A stretch of DNA of 26,478 bases from Azoarcus sp. (lineage in GTDB: Bacteria; Pseudomonadota; Gammaproteobacteria; Burkholderiales; Rhodocyclaceae): assembly GCA_023230755.1 (NCBI GenBank), contig JALNWS010000034.1, positions 1 to 26,478 on the forward strand, given 5' to 3'. Positions 15,744-23,463 of the stretch are shown in pieces. How positions within the stretch are numbered: position 1 is the stretch's first letter; each line of letters opens with the position of its first letter. Under the pieces are notes generated by a model. That model made no database searches. It had not been told where the DNA came from and saw only the letters and a list, made by a program, of their open reading frames with translations. The position numbers and the translations under genes are program-made.

Positions 15744-16265
15744 ATGAGCTTGACCGCGTTGGCGCAAAGAATCGAAGGCATCGGCCGCCGCTTGAACCGC
15801 GTGGTCGAATGGCTGTGCGCCGGTCTGATCGCGGCCATGGTGCTGGTGGTATGGCTCGGTGTCGGCGGGCGCTACCTCACCCACGACGGGATCAGCTGGA
15901 CTGAAGAGCTGTCGCGCTACCTGATGATCTGGGCCGCGTTGCTGGCCGTGTCCTGCGGGGCGTGGTGGCGCGAACACGTCGGCCTCGACCTGATCCCGTC
16001 TCACCTGCCCGAGACTGCACGCCGCTTTCTCAAGCTGGCCACCGATGGTCTCACCGTGTGCTTCTTCATCTTCATGTGCATCTACGGCATCGACATGACG
16101 CTCGAGGGCCGCACCCAGTTCTCCACCCTGTTCGGCATGACGATGGAAGTCCCCTTCGCCGCCGTACCCGTGTCCTCGGCGCTGGCCGCCTTCCAGTTCG
16201 GGGTGCGACTGCTCACCGACTTCGTCAACCTGCCGCGCGCCGAAACGGCTGCGGTTCCCTACTGA
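15744..16265 (+). CDS. dctQ: TRAP transporter small permease (DctQ)
   Basis: The start is ATG 15744, with CAGGAG six to seven bases upstream; an ATG five bases earlier is out of frame. The 173-residue protein has the four-helix DctQ pattern: VEWLCAGLIAAMVLVVWLGV, then the conserved YLTHDGISWTEELSRYLMIW, ALLAVSCGAWWREHVGLDLI, and two later helices (LTVCFFIFMCIYGIDMTL, VPVSSALAAFQFGVRLL). DctQ assembles with DctM in the inner membrane; the pair is driven by the sodium gradient and fed by a periplasmic binding protein. It is the first gene of the operon, ten bases before dctM. Confidence 0.92.
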   Translation: MSLTALAQRIEGIGRRLNRVVEWLCAGLIAAMVLVVWLGVGGRYLTHDGISWTEELSRYLMIWAALLAVSCGAWWREHVGLDLIPSHLPETARRFLKLATDGLTVCFFIFMCIYGIDMTLEGRTQFSTLFGMTMEVPFAAVPVSSALAAFQFGVRLLTDFVNLPRAETAAVPY

Positions 16266-16275
16266 GCCCGACACC

Positions 16276-17565
16276 ATGTGGATTGTTGCAGTCGCATTCT
16301 TTGGCCTCATGTTGCTGGGCATGCCGATCGGCGTCGTGATCGGCGTCTCCGGCGCAATCGGGCTGGTTCAGCTGGGGGACGTGTCCTTCCTCGCCATGGC
16401 GCCCAAGCGCTATTTCGAGGGACTGGACATGTTCACCTTCATGGCCATGCCCTTCTTCATTCTTGCCGGCGAACTGATGAACGCCTCCGGCATCACCCAG
16501 CGCCTGATCGCCTTCGCGCTGTCGCTGGTGGGTTACATGCGCGGTGGTCTGGCCCACGCCAACATGGTGGCCTCGGTCCTGTTCGCCGGCATGACCGGCG
16601 CCGCCGTGTCGGACGCCGCGGCAATGGGCAACACGCTGGTGCCGGCCATGGTGAAACAGGGCTACAGCAAGCCCTTCGCCTGTGCGGTAACGGCGGCAGG
16701 CTCCATCATCGGCCCCACCATTCCGCCATCCAACCTGATGGTGATCTACGGCTCCATCATGGGCGTGTCGATTGCCGGCCTGTTTGCCGCCGGCATCGTA
16801 CCGGGCCTGCTGATCTGCGCCATCTGCATGGCGGTCATCGCCGCGCTGGGCAAGAAGCTCGGCCTGCCCAAGGGCGAGAGCCGACCCAGCCTGACGTCCA
16901 TCCTCGTCAGCTTCAAGGACAGCCTGCTCGGCCTCACCATGCCGGCGATCATCCTCGGCGGCATCCTCGGTGGCATCGTGACCCCTACCGAGGCCGCATC
17001 GATTGCCGTCGCCTACGCAATGTTCGTCGGCTTCGTCGTCTATCGCACCCTCACGCTGCGCCAGGTCGGCGTCATGCTGATCCGCACCGCCCGCATCACC
17101 GGCAGCGTGTTCCTGATCATCGCCGCGGCGTCCATCCTGTCGTGGTGGCTGACCTTCCACCAGATCCCGCAGATGATCGCGCAGGCGATGCTGTCGGTGG
17201 CATCAAGCAAGGAAGGCGTGCTCGGTCTCATCCTGCTGCTGTTGCTCTTCGTCGGCATGTTCCTCGACATCACCGCCGCACTGATCATCCTCGCCCCGGT
17301 GCTCGGCCCGCTCACGGCGGCCGTCGGCATCGACCCGGTTCATGCCGGCATCATGATCATCCTCGCCCTCAACATCTCACTGATGACCCCGCCGGTCGGC
17401 GCCTGCCTGTTCGTGCTGTGCTCGGTCACCGGCGAGAAGATGGAGCGCATCGCCCGCGCCCTCGCCCCTTTCCTGCTTGCCGAGGTCGCGATCCTGTTCC
17501 TGATCACCTACTGGTCAGATCTCACCCTGTTTGTGCCCCGCCTGTTCGGTTACGTCCAACCCTGA
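16276..17565 (+). CDS. dctM: TRAP transporter large permease (DctM)
   Basis: The 429-residue protein is a full-length DctM of the ion-transporter superfamily, with about a dozen hydrophobic helices. Typical motifs are GLDMFTFMAMPFFILAGELM, MTGAAVSDAAAMGNTLVPAM, IGPTIPPSNLMVIYG, GIVTPTEAASIAVAYA and LMTPPVGACLFVLCSV. It forms the translocation path and the sodium-coupling site. It follows dctQ by ten bases and is followed twelve bases later by dctP with a GAGGAG ribosome site, so all three are surely one transcript. Confidence 0.95.
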   Translation: MWIVAVAFFGLMLLGMPIGVVIGVSGAIGLVQLGDVSFLAMAPKRYFEGLDMFTFMAMPFFILAGELMNASGITQRLIAFALSLVGYMRGGLAHANMVASVLFAGMTGAAVSDAAAMGNTLVPAMVKQGYSKPFACAVTAAGSIIGPTIPPSNLMVIYGSIMGVSIAGLFAAGIVPGLLICAICMAVIAALGKKLGLPKGESRPSLTSILVSFKDSLLGLTMPAIILGGILGGIVTPTEAASIAVAYAMFVGFVVYRTLTLRQVGVMLIRTARITGSVFLIIAAASILSWWLTFHQIPQMIAQAMLSVASSKEGVLGLILLLLLFVGMFLDITAALIILAPVLGPLTAAVGIDPVHAGIMIILALNISLMTPPVGACLFVLCSVTGEKMERIARALAPFLLAEVAILFLITYWSDLTLFVPRLFGYVQP

Positions 17566-17577
17566 GGAGTTCCCCCC

Positions 17578-18603
17578 ATGAAACTCAAGACCCTGCTCAC
17601 CGCCGTCGCCACCACCATGGTCTTTGCCGTCGCCCCTGCGCACGCCGAAAAGATTCTGAAGATCCATCACCTCAACGTCGATGACCCGTTCGAGAGCACC
17701 ACCGGTGCGCTGGTCACCGTGTTCAAGAACCTGGTCGAAGCCGGCACCGGGGGCTCGGTGAAAGTGCAGACCTTCCCCAGCGGTCAGCTCGGCAAGGACA
17801 ACGAGGTGCTGTCGCAGGTCAAGGCCGGGCTGGTGCAATCGGGCGTGTTCTCGGTCGGCGGTTTCGCCAGCACCTACCCGATGATCGGCGTGCTCGACAT
17901 GCCCTTCGTCTTTCCCGACATCTCCACCACCTACACCGTGCTCGACGGCCCCTTCGGCAAGAAGCTGGGCGACGACATCGAGAAGAAGACCGGCATGGAG
18001 GTGCTCGGCTTCGGTGACTCGGGCGGCTTCTTCGCCATCACCAACTCGAAGCGGGCAATCAAGACTCCGGCCGACATGAAGGGCCTGAAAATCCGCACCC
18101 AGACGCTCGAATCGCACAAGCGCGTCATCAGCAGCCTCGGCGGCCAGCCGGCGGCCATCGCCTGGGCCGAGGTCTACACCGCCCTGCAGACCGGCGTTGC
18201 CGACGGCCAGATGAACCCGATCCCCATCGTCGCCATGGCCAAGTTCAACGAAGTGCAGAAGCACATCACCCTCACCGACCACCTGTTCGCACCCTACGTG
18301 TGGGTGATCAACCGCAAGTTCTTCGACAGCCTGACGCCTGAAGAGCAGGTCGTGGTGAAGAACGCCGCCAAGAGCGCCATCGTTGCCAACCGCGGTATCA
18401 GCCGCATCATCGAAGCCTCGTCGAAGGGCTTGCCGGAACTGGCCAAGACCATGACCGTGACCACGCTGACGCCCAAGGAAAAAGCCGCCTTCCGTGACGC
18501 AGCACAGCCCGCCGTGAAAGCCTACATCGTCGACACCTTCGGCAAGGAAGGCGAAGAGATGCTGACTTCCCTGCAACAGGCAGTCGAGGTCGCCTCCAAG
18601 TGA
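17578..18603 (+). CDS. dctP: TRAP transporter periplasmic substrate-binding protein (DctP)
   Basis: The 341-residue precursor begins with a Sec signal (MKLKTLLTAVATTMVFAVAP, cleavage after AHA near residue 23). Mature features are SGQLGKDNEVLSQVKAGLVQ, DMPFVFPDISTTYTVLDGPF, and GLKIRTQTLESHKRVISSLG, in which the Arg is the conserved residue that grips the ligand carboxylate in most TRAP binding proteins, then EVYTALQTGVADGQMNP. The ligand should therefore be a carboxylate. The catabolic genes directly downstream suggest a ureido or carbamoyl amino acid such as a diaminopropionate derivative. Its stop touches the start region of the lyase gene. Confidence 0.93.
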   Translation: MKLKTLLTAVATTMVFAVAPAHAEKILKIHHLNVDDPFESTTGALVTVFKNLVEAGTGGSVKVQTFPSGQLGKDNEVLSQVKAGLVQSGVFSVGGFASTYPMIGVLDMPFVFPDISTTYTVLDGPFGKKLGDDIEKKTGMEVLGFGDSGGFFAITNSKRAIKTPADMKGLKIRTQTLESHKRVISSLGGQPAAIAWAEVYTALQTGVADGQMNPIPIVAMAKFNEVQKHITLTDHLFAPYVWVINRKFFDSLTPEEQVVVKNAAKSAIVANRGISRIIEASSKGLPELAKTMTVTTLTPKEKAAFRDAAQPAVKAYIVDTFGKEGEEMLTSLQQAVEVASK

Positions 18604-18605
18604 GC

Positions 18606-19868
18606 ATGTCCATGACCACGCAAGACCTTCCCGGTCAGCTGGCCGTCCTGCCGCTGGCGCACTGCGCCGGCGTGGCAGGGCCGAAGGCCGGCCCTTACCC
18701 TGAAACACTCAAGCCCATACTCAGCCTGGCTGCGCACGCCGAAGCCATGACCGAGATCAGCGAGTGGCCCGGCTACGCGCCCACGCCGCTGATGAGCCTT
18801 GCCGGCATGGCCCGCGCCGCCGGTGTGGGCGCCATCCACTACAAGCACGAGTCCAGCCGTTTCGGCCTCGGCAGCTTCAAGGCCCTGGGCGGCGCCTACG
18901 CCGTACTGCGCCTGCTGAAAAAGGAGATCCTGCGTCGTACCGGGCAGGACGCCAGCAGTCGCGACCTGATCGACGGCAAGTTTGCCGACATCGTCTCGGC
19001 CATCACCGTCACCTGCGCCACCGACGGCAACCACGGTCGCTCGGTGGCCTGGGGCGCGCAGACCTTCGGCTGCAAGTGCGTAATCTACATTCACGCCACC
19101 GTGTCCGAAGGTCGCCGCGAAGCCATCGCCCGCTATGGCGCCGAAGTGATCCGCACCGCCGGCAACTATGACGACGCCGTGCGCACCGCCGACGTCGACG
19201 CCAAGGCGCACGGACGTTTCATCGTCTCCGACACCTCCTACCCCGGCTATACCGATGTGCCGCGCGATGTCATGCAGGGCTACTCGGTCATGGTCGAGGA
19301 AGCCCTGCGACAGTGGCCGGAAGACCAGCCCCCCACCCACGTCCTGATCCAGGGCGGCGTTGGCGGACTGGCTGCAGCAGTCTGCGCGCAGATGTGGGAG
19401 CGCCTTGGCGACGACCGCGGCCGCTTCATCGTGGTAGAACCCGACCGCGCCGCCTGCCTCTACGCCTCGGCGCTGGCCGGTGCGCCGACCGCCGTGCATG
19501 GCGATCTCGACACCCTGATGGCGGGCCTGGCCTGCGGCGAAGTCTCGCTGATCGCATGGGAAGTGCTCGAAGCCGGCACCAACGACTTCCTCACCATCCC
19601 CGACGCAGCAGCCGTCACCGCCATGCGCCTGCTGGCCGATGCGCCCTTCGGCGACCAGCCGCTCGCCGCCGGCGAATCCGCCGTGGCCGGCCTCGCCGCG
19701 TTGCTGATGGCGTGTTCGCGTCCGCAGATGGCCACCACCCTTGGTCTCGGCCCGGACAGCCGGGTGTTGCTGTTCGGCAGCGAAGGCGCCACCGATCCGG
19801 AGCTTTACGAGCAACTCGTGGGGCGCAGCGCCGAGGCGGTGGAAGGACACGCGGGGGCAGGATCATGA
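18606..19868 (+). CDS. dpaL: 2,3-Diaminopropionate ammonia-lyase (PLP-dependent)
   Basis: The frame can begin at GTG 18600 (overlapping the dctP stop), ATG 18606 or ATG 18612; 18606 is taken here, giving 420 residues. It is a fold-type II PLP enzyme of the YgeX/DpaL family: WPGYAPTPLMSLAGMARAAG, the cofactor lysine Lys92 in RFGLGSFKALGGAYA, CATDGNHGRSVAWGA with the catalytic Asp, SDTSYPGYTDVPRDVMQGYS, the PLP-phosphate loop QGGVGGLAAAV, and VLEAGTNDFLTIPDA. DpaL cleaves 2,3-diaminopropionate to pyruvate and two ammonia. The E. coli enzyme is about 398 residues; the extra length here is at the termini. It sits between transporter and amidohydrolase genes and shares an ATGA overlap with the next gene. 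Confidence 0.9.
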   Translation: MSMTTQDLPGQLAVLPLAHCAGVAGPKAGPYPETLKPILSLAAHAEAMTEISEWPGYAPTPLMSLAGMARAAGVGAIHYKHESSRFGLGSFKALGGAYAVLRLLKKEILRRTGQDASSRDLIDGKFADIVSAITVTCATDGNHGRSVAWGAQTFGCKCVIYIHATVSEGRREAIARYGAEVIRTAGNYDDAVRTADVDAKAHGRFIVSDTSYPGYTDVPRDVMQGYSVMVEEALRQWPEDQPPTHVLIQGGVGGLAAAVCAQMWERLGDDRGRFIVVEPDRAACLYASALAGAPTAVHGDLDTLMAGLACGEVSLIAWEVLEAGTNDFLTIPDAAAVTAMRLLADAPFGDQPLAAGESAVAGLAALLMACSRPQMATTLGLGPDSRVLLFGSEGATDPELYEQLVGRSAEAVEGHAGAGS

Positions 19869-21121
19869 GCGCCACCCTGCGCATCAAGGGCGAGCGCCTG
19901 CAACAGCGCATCGCACAACTGGCCGAAGTCGGCGCCATCGACGGCGGCGGTTGCGCCCGTCTGGCCCTGTCCGACGAAGACAAGGCCGGACGCGACCTGG
20001 TCTGCGACTGGATGCGCGAACTCGGTCTCAGCCTGACGGTGGACGCCATCGGCAACGTGGTCGGCACCCGTGCCGGCCGCGTGCCGGGCGCGCCGGTGAT
20101 GACCGGCTCGCACATCGACACCGTGCGCACCGGCGGCCGCTACGACGGCAATCTGGGCGTGCTCGCCGGGCTGGAAGTGATTGCCAGCCTCAACGACGCC
20201 GGAATTGAGACCGAACGCCCGCTCGCGGTCGCCTTCTTCACCAATGAAGAGGGCGCACGCTTTGCGCCGGACATGATGGGCAGCCTCGTCTTCACCGGCG
20301 AACTCACCCTCGACGCAGCCCTGCAGACGCAAGGCATCGACGGCAGCACGGTGGCGGACAACCTCACCCGCATCGGCTATGCCGGCACCGCACCGACACC
20401 GGCCGCCGCCCCGCACGCCTTCGTCGAGCTGCACGTGGAGCAAGGCCCGGTGCTCGACCGCGAAGGCACGGAGATTGGCGTCGTCGAATCCGTACAGGGC
20501 ATCTCCTGGACCGAGATCGAGATCCTCGGCACCTCCAACCACGCCGGCACCACGCCGATGTCGCTGCGTCGCGACGCTGGCTGGGCTGCAGGGTCGATCA
20601 TCAGTTTCGTGCGCGAACTGGCGCAGGAGCTCGGCGGCGATCAGGTCGCCACCGTCGGCCGCATCGAGTTCTTCCCCAACCTGGTCAACGTGGTACCCAA
20701 CCGCGCCGTGCTCACCGTCGACCTGCGCAACACCGACGAGGCCCTGCTGCAACGCGCCGAATCGGCCTTGGCCGCGCATCTCGACGCCCTGCGCGATGCC
20801 GAAAAGGTCAACATCAGCACACGCAAGCTCGCCCGCTTCGCCCCGGTGCCTTTTGCCACGGCAATGTGCGATCGGATCGAGCGCCACGCCCTCGCCCAGG
20901 GTCTGAGCACCCGGCGCATGCCCAGCGGCGCCGGTCACGACGCGCAGATGATGGCTGCGGTGTGTCCGACGGCCATGATTTTCGTCCCCAGCGTCGACGG
21001 CATCAGCCACAACGTACGCGAATTCACCCACCCCAAACATATCGAAGCCGGTGCCAATGTGCTGCTCGCCGTCCTGTGCGAACTCGCGGGCGCCACGCTG
21101 CCGGCAGGAGAACCCGCATGA
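19865..21121 (+). CDS. M20 Zn-dependent ureido-amidohydrolase (allantoate/N-carbamoyl amino acid hydrolase type)
   Basis: The start is ATG 19865, overlapping the lyase stop; the open frame reaches upstream only as a shadow of the lyase. The 418-residue protein belongs to the HyuC/AllC branch of M20. Metal ligands are visible at His83 (GSHIDTV), Asp94 (GRYDGNLGVLAG), Glu128-Glu129 (FFTNEEGARF) and His190 (ELHVEQGPVLD), with a late His in GISHNVREFT. NVVPNRAVLTVDLRN marks the dimerisation lid end. This branch hydrolyses allantoate, ureidoglycolate, beta-ureidopropionate and N-carbamoyl-L-amino acids, releasing ammonia and CO2. In this operon a carbamoyl derivative of diaminopropionate is the natural guess. 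It overlaps the next gene by ATGA. Confidence 0.9.
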   Translation: MSATLRIKGERLQQRIAQLAEVGAIDGGGCARLALSDEDKAGRDLVCDWMRELGLSLTVDAIGNVVGTRAGRVPGAPVMTGSHIDTVRTGGRYDGNLGVLAGLEVIASLNDAGIETERPLAVAFFTNEEGARFAPDMMGSLVFTGELTLDAALQTQGIDGSTVADNLTRIGYAGTAPTPAAAPHAFVELHVEQGPVLDREGTEIGVVESVQGISWTEIEILGTSNHAGTTPMSLRRDAGWAAGSIISFVRELAQELGGDQVATVGRIEFFPNLVNVVPNRAVLTVDLRNTDEALLQRAESALAAHLDALRDAEKVNISTRKLARFAPVPFATAMCDRIERHALAQGLSTRRMPSGAGHDAQMMAAVCPTAMIFVPSVDGISHNVREFTHPKHIEAGANVLLAVLCELAGATLPAGEPA

Positions 21122-22065
21122 CCCGCAAGATCACCGTCGGCGCCGCCCAGCTCGGCCCCATCGCCCGCACCGAATCGCGGCGCCAGGTCGTCGCGCGCAT
21201 GATCGAGCTGATGCGCGAAGCCAAGTCCCGTGGCTGCCACTATGTCGCCTTCCCCGAACTGGCCCTCACCACCTTCTTTCCGCGCTGGTACACCGAAAAC
21301 CAGGCCGAGATCGACGCCTGGTTCGAAACCGAAATGCCCGGCCCGGAAACCCTGCCCCTGTTCGACGAAGCCAGAAAGCTCGGCATCGGCTTCTACCTCG
21401 GCTACGCCGAGCTGGCGCAGGAAGCCGGCGTCACCCACCACTACAACACCTCGATCCTGGTCGACCCGAGCGGCGCCATCGTCGGCAAATACCGCAAGGT
21501 CCACCTGCCCGGCCACCGCGAAAACGAACCCTGGCGGGCCTTTCAGCACCTGGAAAAGCGCTACTTCGAGCGCGGCAACCTCGGCTTCGGCGCCTGGCGC
21601 GCACAGGCTGGCGCCGACAAGGGCATCTTCGGCATGGCGCTGTGCAACGACCGCCGCTGGCCCGAAACCTACCGCGTGCTCGGCCTGCAGGGCGTGGAAA
21701 TGGCCTTCATCGGCTACAACACCCCCATCCACTACCCGCCGGTGCCCGAACACGACCACCTGCAGGGCTTCCACAACCACCTCGTACTGCAAGCAGGCGC
21801 ATACCAGAACGGCATGTGGATCGTCGGCATCGCCAAGGCCGGCGAGGAAGAGGATTGCGACCTGCTGGGTCAAAGCTGCATCATTGCGCCCACCGGCGAA
21901 ATGGTGGCGATGTGCTCCACGGTGGAAGACGAACTCGTGACCTCGGTGTGCGACCTCGACCGCTGCCGCGAGCTCAAGGACAATGTCTTCAACTTCGGCC
22001 TGCACCGCGAACCCGAAACCTATCGCCTGATCGTCGAAACAAAGGGCCCGGTCGAACCGGCCTGA
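21118..22065 (+). CDS. N-carbamoyl-D-amino acid hydrolase (nitrilase superfamily)
   Basis: This 315-residue protein closely matches Agrobacterium D-carbamoylase as I recall it, including ELALTTFFPRW, TEMPGPETLPLFDEARKLGI, YNTSILVDPSGAIVGKYRK, HLEKRYFERGNLGF, NDRRWPETYRVLGLQG, PPVPEHDHL and SCIIAPTGE. The catalytic triad is Glu47, Lys127 and Cys176 (LCNDRRWPET). A small insertion (RAQAGADK) before the cysteine moves it four residues from the usual position. The family removes the carbamoyl group from N-carbamoyl-D-amino acids, giving the free amino acid, ammonia and CO2 in the cytoplasm. It starts at ATG 21118 within the M20 gene's stop. The presence of both an M20 and a nitrilase-fold carbamoylase in one operon is notable. 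Confidence 0.93.
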   Translation: MTRKITVGAAQLGPIARTESRRQVVARMIELMREAKSRGCHYVAFPELALTTFFPRWYTENQAEIDAWFETEMPGPETLPLFDEARKLGIGFYLGYAELAQEAGVTHHYNTSILVDPSGAIVGKYRKVHLPGHRENEPWRAFQHLEKRYFERGNLGFGAWRAQAGADKGIFGMALCNDRRWPETYRVLGLQGVEMAFIGYNTPIHYPPVPEHDHLQGFHNHLVLQAGAYQNGMWIVGIAKAGEEEDCDLLGQSCIIAPTGEMVAMCSTVEDELVTSVCDLDRCRELKDNVFNFGLHREPETYRLIVETKGPVEPA

Positions 22066-22091
22066 CCCCTTACGCGAGAGCAGCCCTGCGC

Positions 22092-22952
22092 ATGACGCCC
22101 AAACCCGCCAAACGCTTCAAGCCGATCGACGAACGCATCGAAGCGCTCAGCGAAACCCTGCCCGACTCCGAGCACAAGCTTGCGCAGCTGCTCACCGCGC
22201 AACCCGCCCTGCTCGCCACCCACTCGGCCACCGAACTGGCGGCCATCGCCGGCAGTTCCAAGGCTGCGGTGACGCGCTTCATCCAGCGTGTCGGCTACGA
22301 CGGCTTCGCCTCCGCCCGGCGCGAAGCGCGCGAGGCGCAGCGCTGGGGCGCCCCCGGCCTGCAAGCCGCATCGGGCCTGCCCGCAGCGTCGGAAGAGGCC
22401 TTCGGCGAACACCTGCGACGCGACCTGCAGAACCTCGCCCGCACCTTCGAAAAGCTCACCAGCGGCGTCGTAGAGCCCGCCGTCACCACCCTCGCCCGCG
22501 CCCGCCGCGTCGGCGTCATCGGCTACCGCAACAGCCACGCCCTGGCGCAATACTTCGCCCGCCAGCTCGTGCTGCTCAAGGACCACGTCGCCCTGCTCCC
22601 CCAGGCCGGCCAGACCATCGGCGAAGACCTCGCCGCCTTCGGCCCCGACGACATGCTCGTCATCCTCGCCTTCCGCCGCCGCGTGCCGGTGGTTGCCGAA
22701 ATCGCCCGCCAGGCCAGGAAGGCCGGCGTGCCGGTGCTGGTACTGATGGACGCGAGCACCCCCGCGAAGGAAGTCGACGCCACCTGGCGCATCGCCTGCG
22801 AAACGAGCGGATCGGGGCGCTTCGATTCGTATGCAGCACCGATGAGCGTGCTCAACCTGCTGGTGTCAGCGCTCGCACATCGACCGGAGATCGAAGCGGC
22901 GAACCGCCTGCGGGCAGCGGAGAGGTTGCATGAGGGGCTGGAGGAGCTGTAG
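22092..22952 (+). CDS. RpiR/MurR-type transcriptional regulator
   Basis: The 286-residue protein has an N-terminal HTH_6 domain (DERIEALSETLPDSEHKLAQ, then SATELAAIAGSSKAAVTRFI with the recognition helix, and QRVGYDGFASARREAREAQR) and a C-terminal SIS sugar-isomerase-like domain (RRVGVIGYRNSHALAQYFAR, DDMLVILAFRRRVPVVAEIA, AGVPVLVLMDAST). SIS domains in this family bind phosphorylated sugars or other metabolites; in RpiR regulators of amino acid or ureide operons the ligand is often unknown. It lies 26 bases after the carbamoylase and is the last gene of the operon. It is the likely regulator acting at the palindrome upstream of dctQ. Confidence 0.92.
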   Translation: MTPKPAKRFKPIDERIEALSETLPDSEHKLAQLLTAQPALLATHSATELAAIAGSSKAAVTRFIQRVGYDGFASARREAREAQRWGAPGLQAASGLPAASEEAFGEHLRRDLQNLARTFEKLTSGVVEPAVTTLARARRVGVIGYRNSHALAQYFARQLVLLKDHVALLPQAGQTIGEDLAAFGPDDMLVILAFRRRVPVVAEIARQARKAGVPVLVLMDASTPAKEVDATWRIACETSGSGRFDSYAAPMSVLNLLVSALAHRPEIEAANRLRAAERLHEGLEEL

Positions 22953-23030
22953 CCATCGCATCAAGGGCGATGCAATGCGGATTTCGCGGTTGCGGTTTCA
23001 GCAGTGATCGTCCACCTCAAGGAACACAAG

Positions 23031-23366
23031 ATGCCACATTGCATCATCGAGCACTCGGCAGGCCTTGATAGCGACCAGCTGGTCAGCGAGGTGTTCACTG
23101 CAGCCCTGAATTCCGGCCTTTTTGAAGAGGATGGGAGCGATATCAAGGTGCGGGCGCTGAGTTACGGCAGCTATCTGACCGGCCCACAAAAATCTGCCTT
23201 CATTCACGTCGAGTTGAAAATCCTGTCCGGGCGGACGCTTGAACAGCGATCACATCTATCCAGCACCGTTGTCGCGCAATTGCGCGCGCTTGGCTTCAGC
23301 GGCACCTCGATTACAGTCGAAGTTGTGGAAATGGAGAGGGGTAGCTACGGCAAAGCGATCGTATAG
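23031..23366 (+). CDS. 5-Carboxymethyl-2-hydroxymuconate isomerase-like tautomerase
   Basis: The start is ATG 23031, with AAGGA about eight bases upstream; it exposes the Pro that follows Met as the catalytic base (MPHCIIEHSAGL). The 111-residue protein has the CHMI plan: LVSEVFTAALNSGLFEEDGS, DIKVRALSYGSYLTGPQKSA, FIHVELKILSGRTLEQRSHL and a C-terminal ITVEVVEME. CHMI isomerises 5-carboxymethyl-2-hydroxymuconate in homoprotocatechuate breakdown, usually within an hpa cluster. No other hpa gene is in the window, so it may be a stray copy or act on another dienol or keto acid. It stands 78 bases after the RpiR gene. Confidence 0.85.
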   Translation: MPHCIIEHSAGLDSDQLVSEVFTAALNSGLFEEDGSDIKVRALSYGSYLTGPQKSAFIHVELKILSGRTLEQRSHLSSTVVAQLRALGFSGTSITVEVVEMERGSYGKAIV

Positions 23367-23384
23367 ATTCAGGGCCAAAGAGAC

Positions 23385-23441
23385 CAAAGGGGTCAGAGTC
23401 GTTCGATCCTTCTGCGGCTTCAAACGACTCTGACCCCTTTG
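23385..23441. repeat. Perfect 19-bp inverted repeat with 19-base loop (REP-like)
   Basis: CAAAGGGGTCAGAGTCGTT (23385-23403) is the exact reverse complement of 23423-23441, with a 19-base loop. GATCCTTCT occurs in the loop (from 23405) and again at the right end (from 23441). GGGGTCAGAGTCG-type inverted repeats recur in many proteobacterial genomes, sometimes near REP-associated tyrosine transposase genes; no transposase is seen here. It lies between convergent genes and may also act as a two-way transcription stop. Confidence 0.65.
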
Positions 23442-23463
23442 ATCCTTCTTTCCGCCATCGACA

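Noticed and set aside
16278..17684. 468-codon frame overlapping dctM
   Set aside because: Shifted by two bases from the real DctM frame; it is Arg/His/Pro-rich with no membrane helices.
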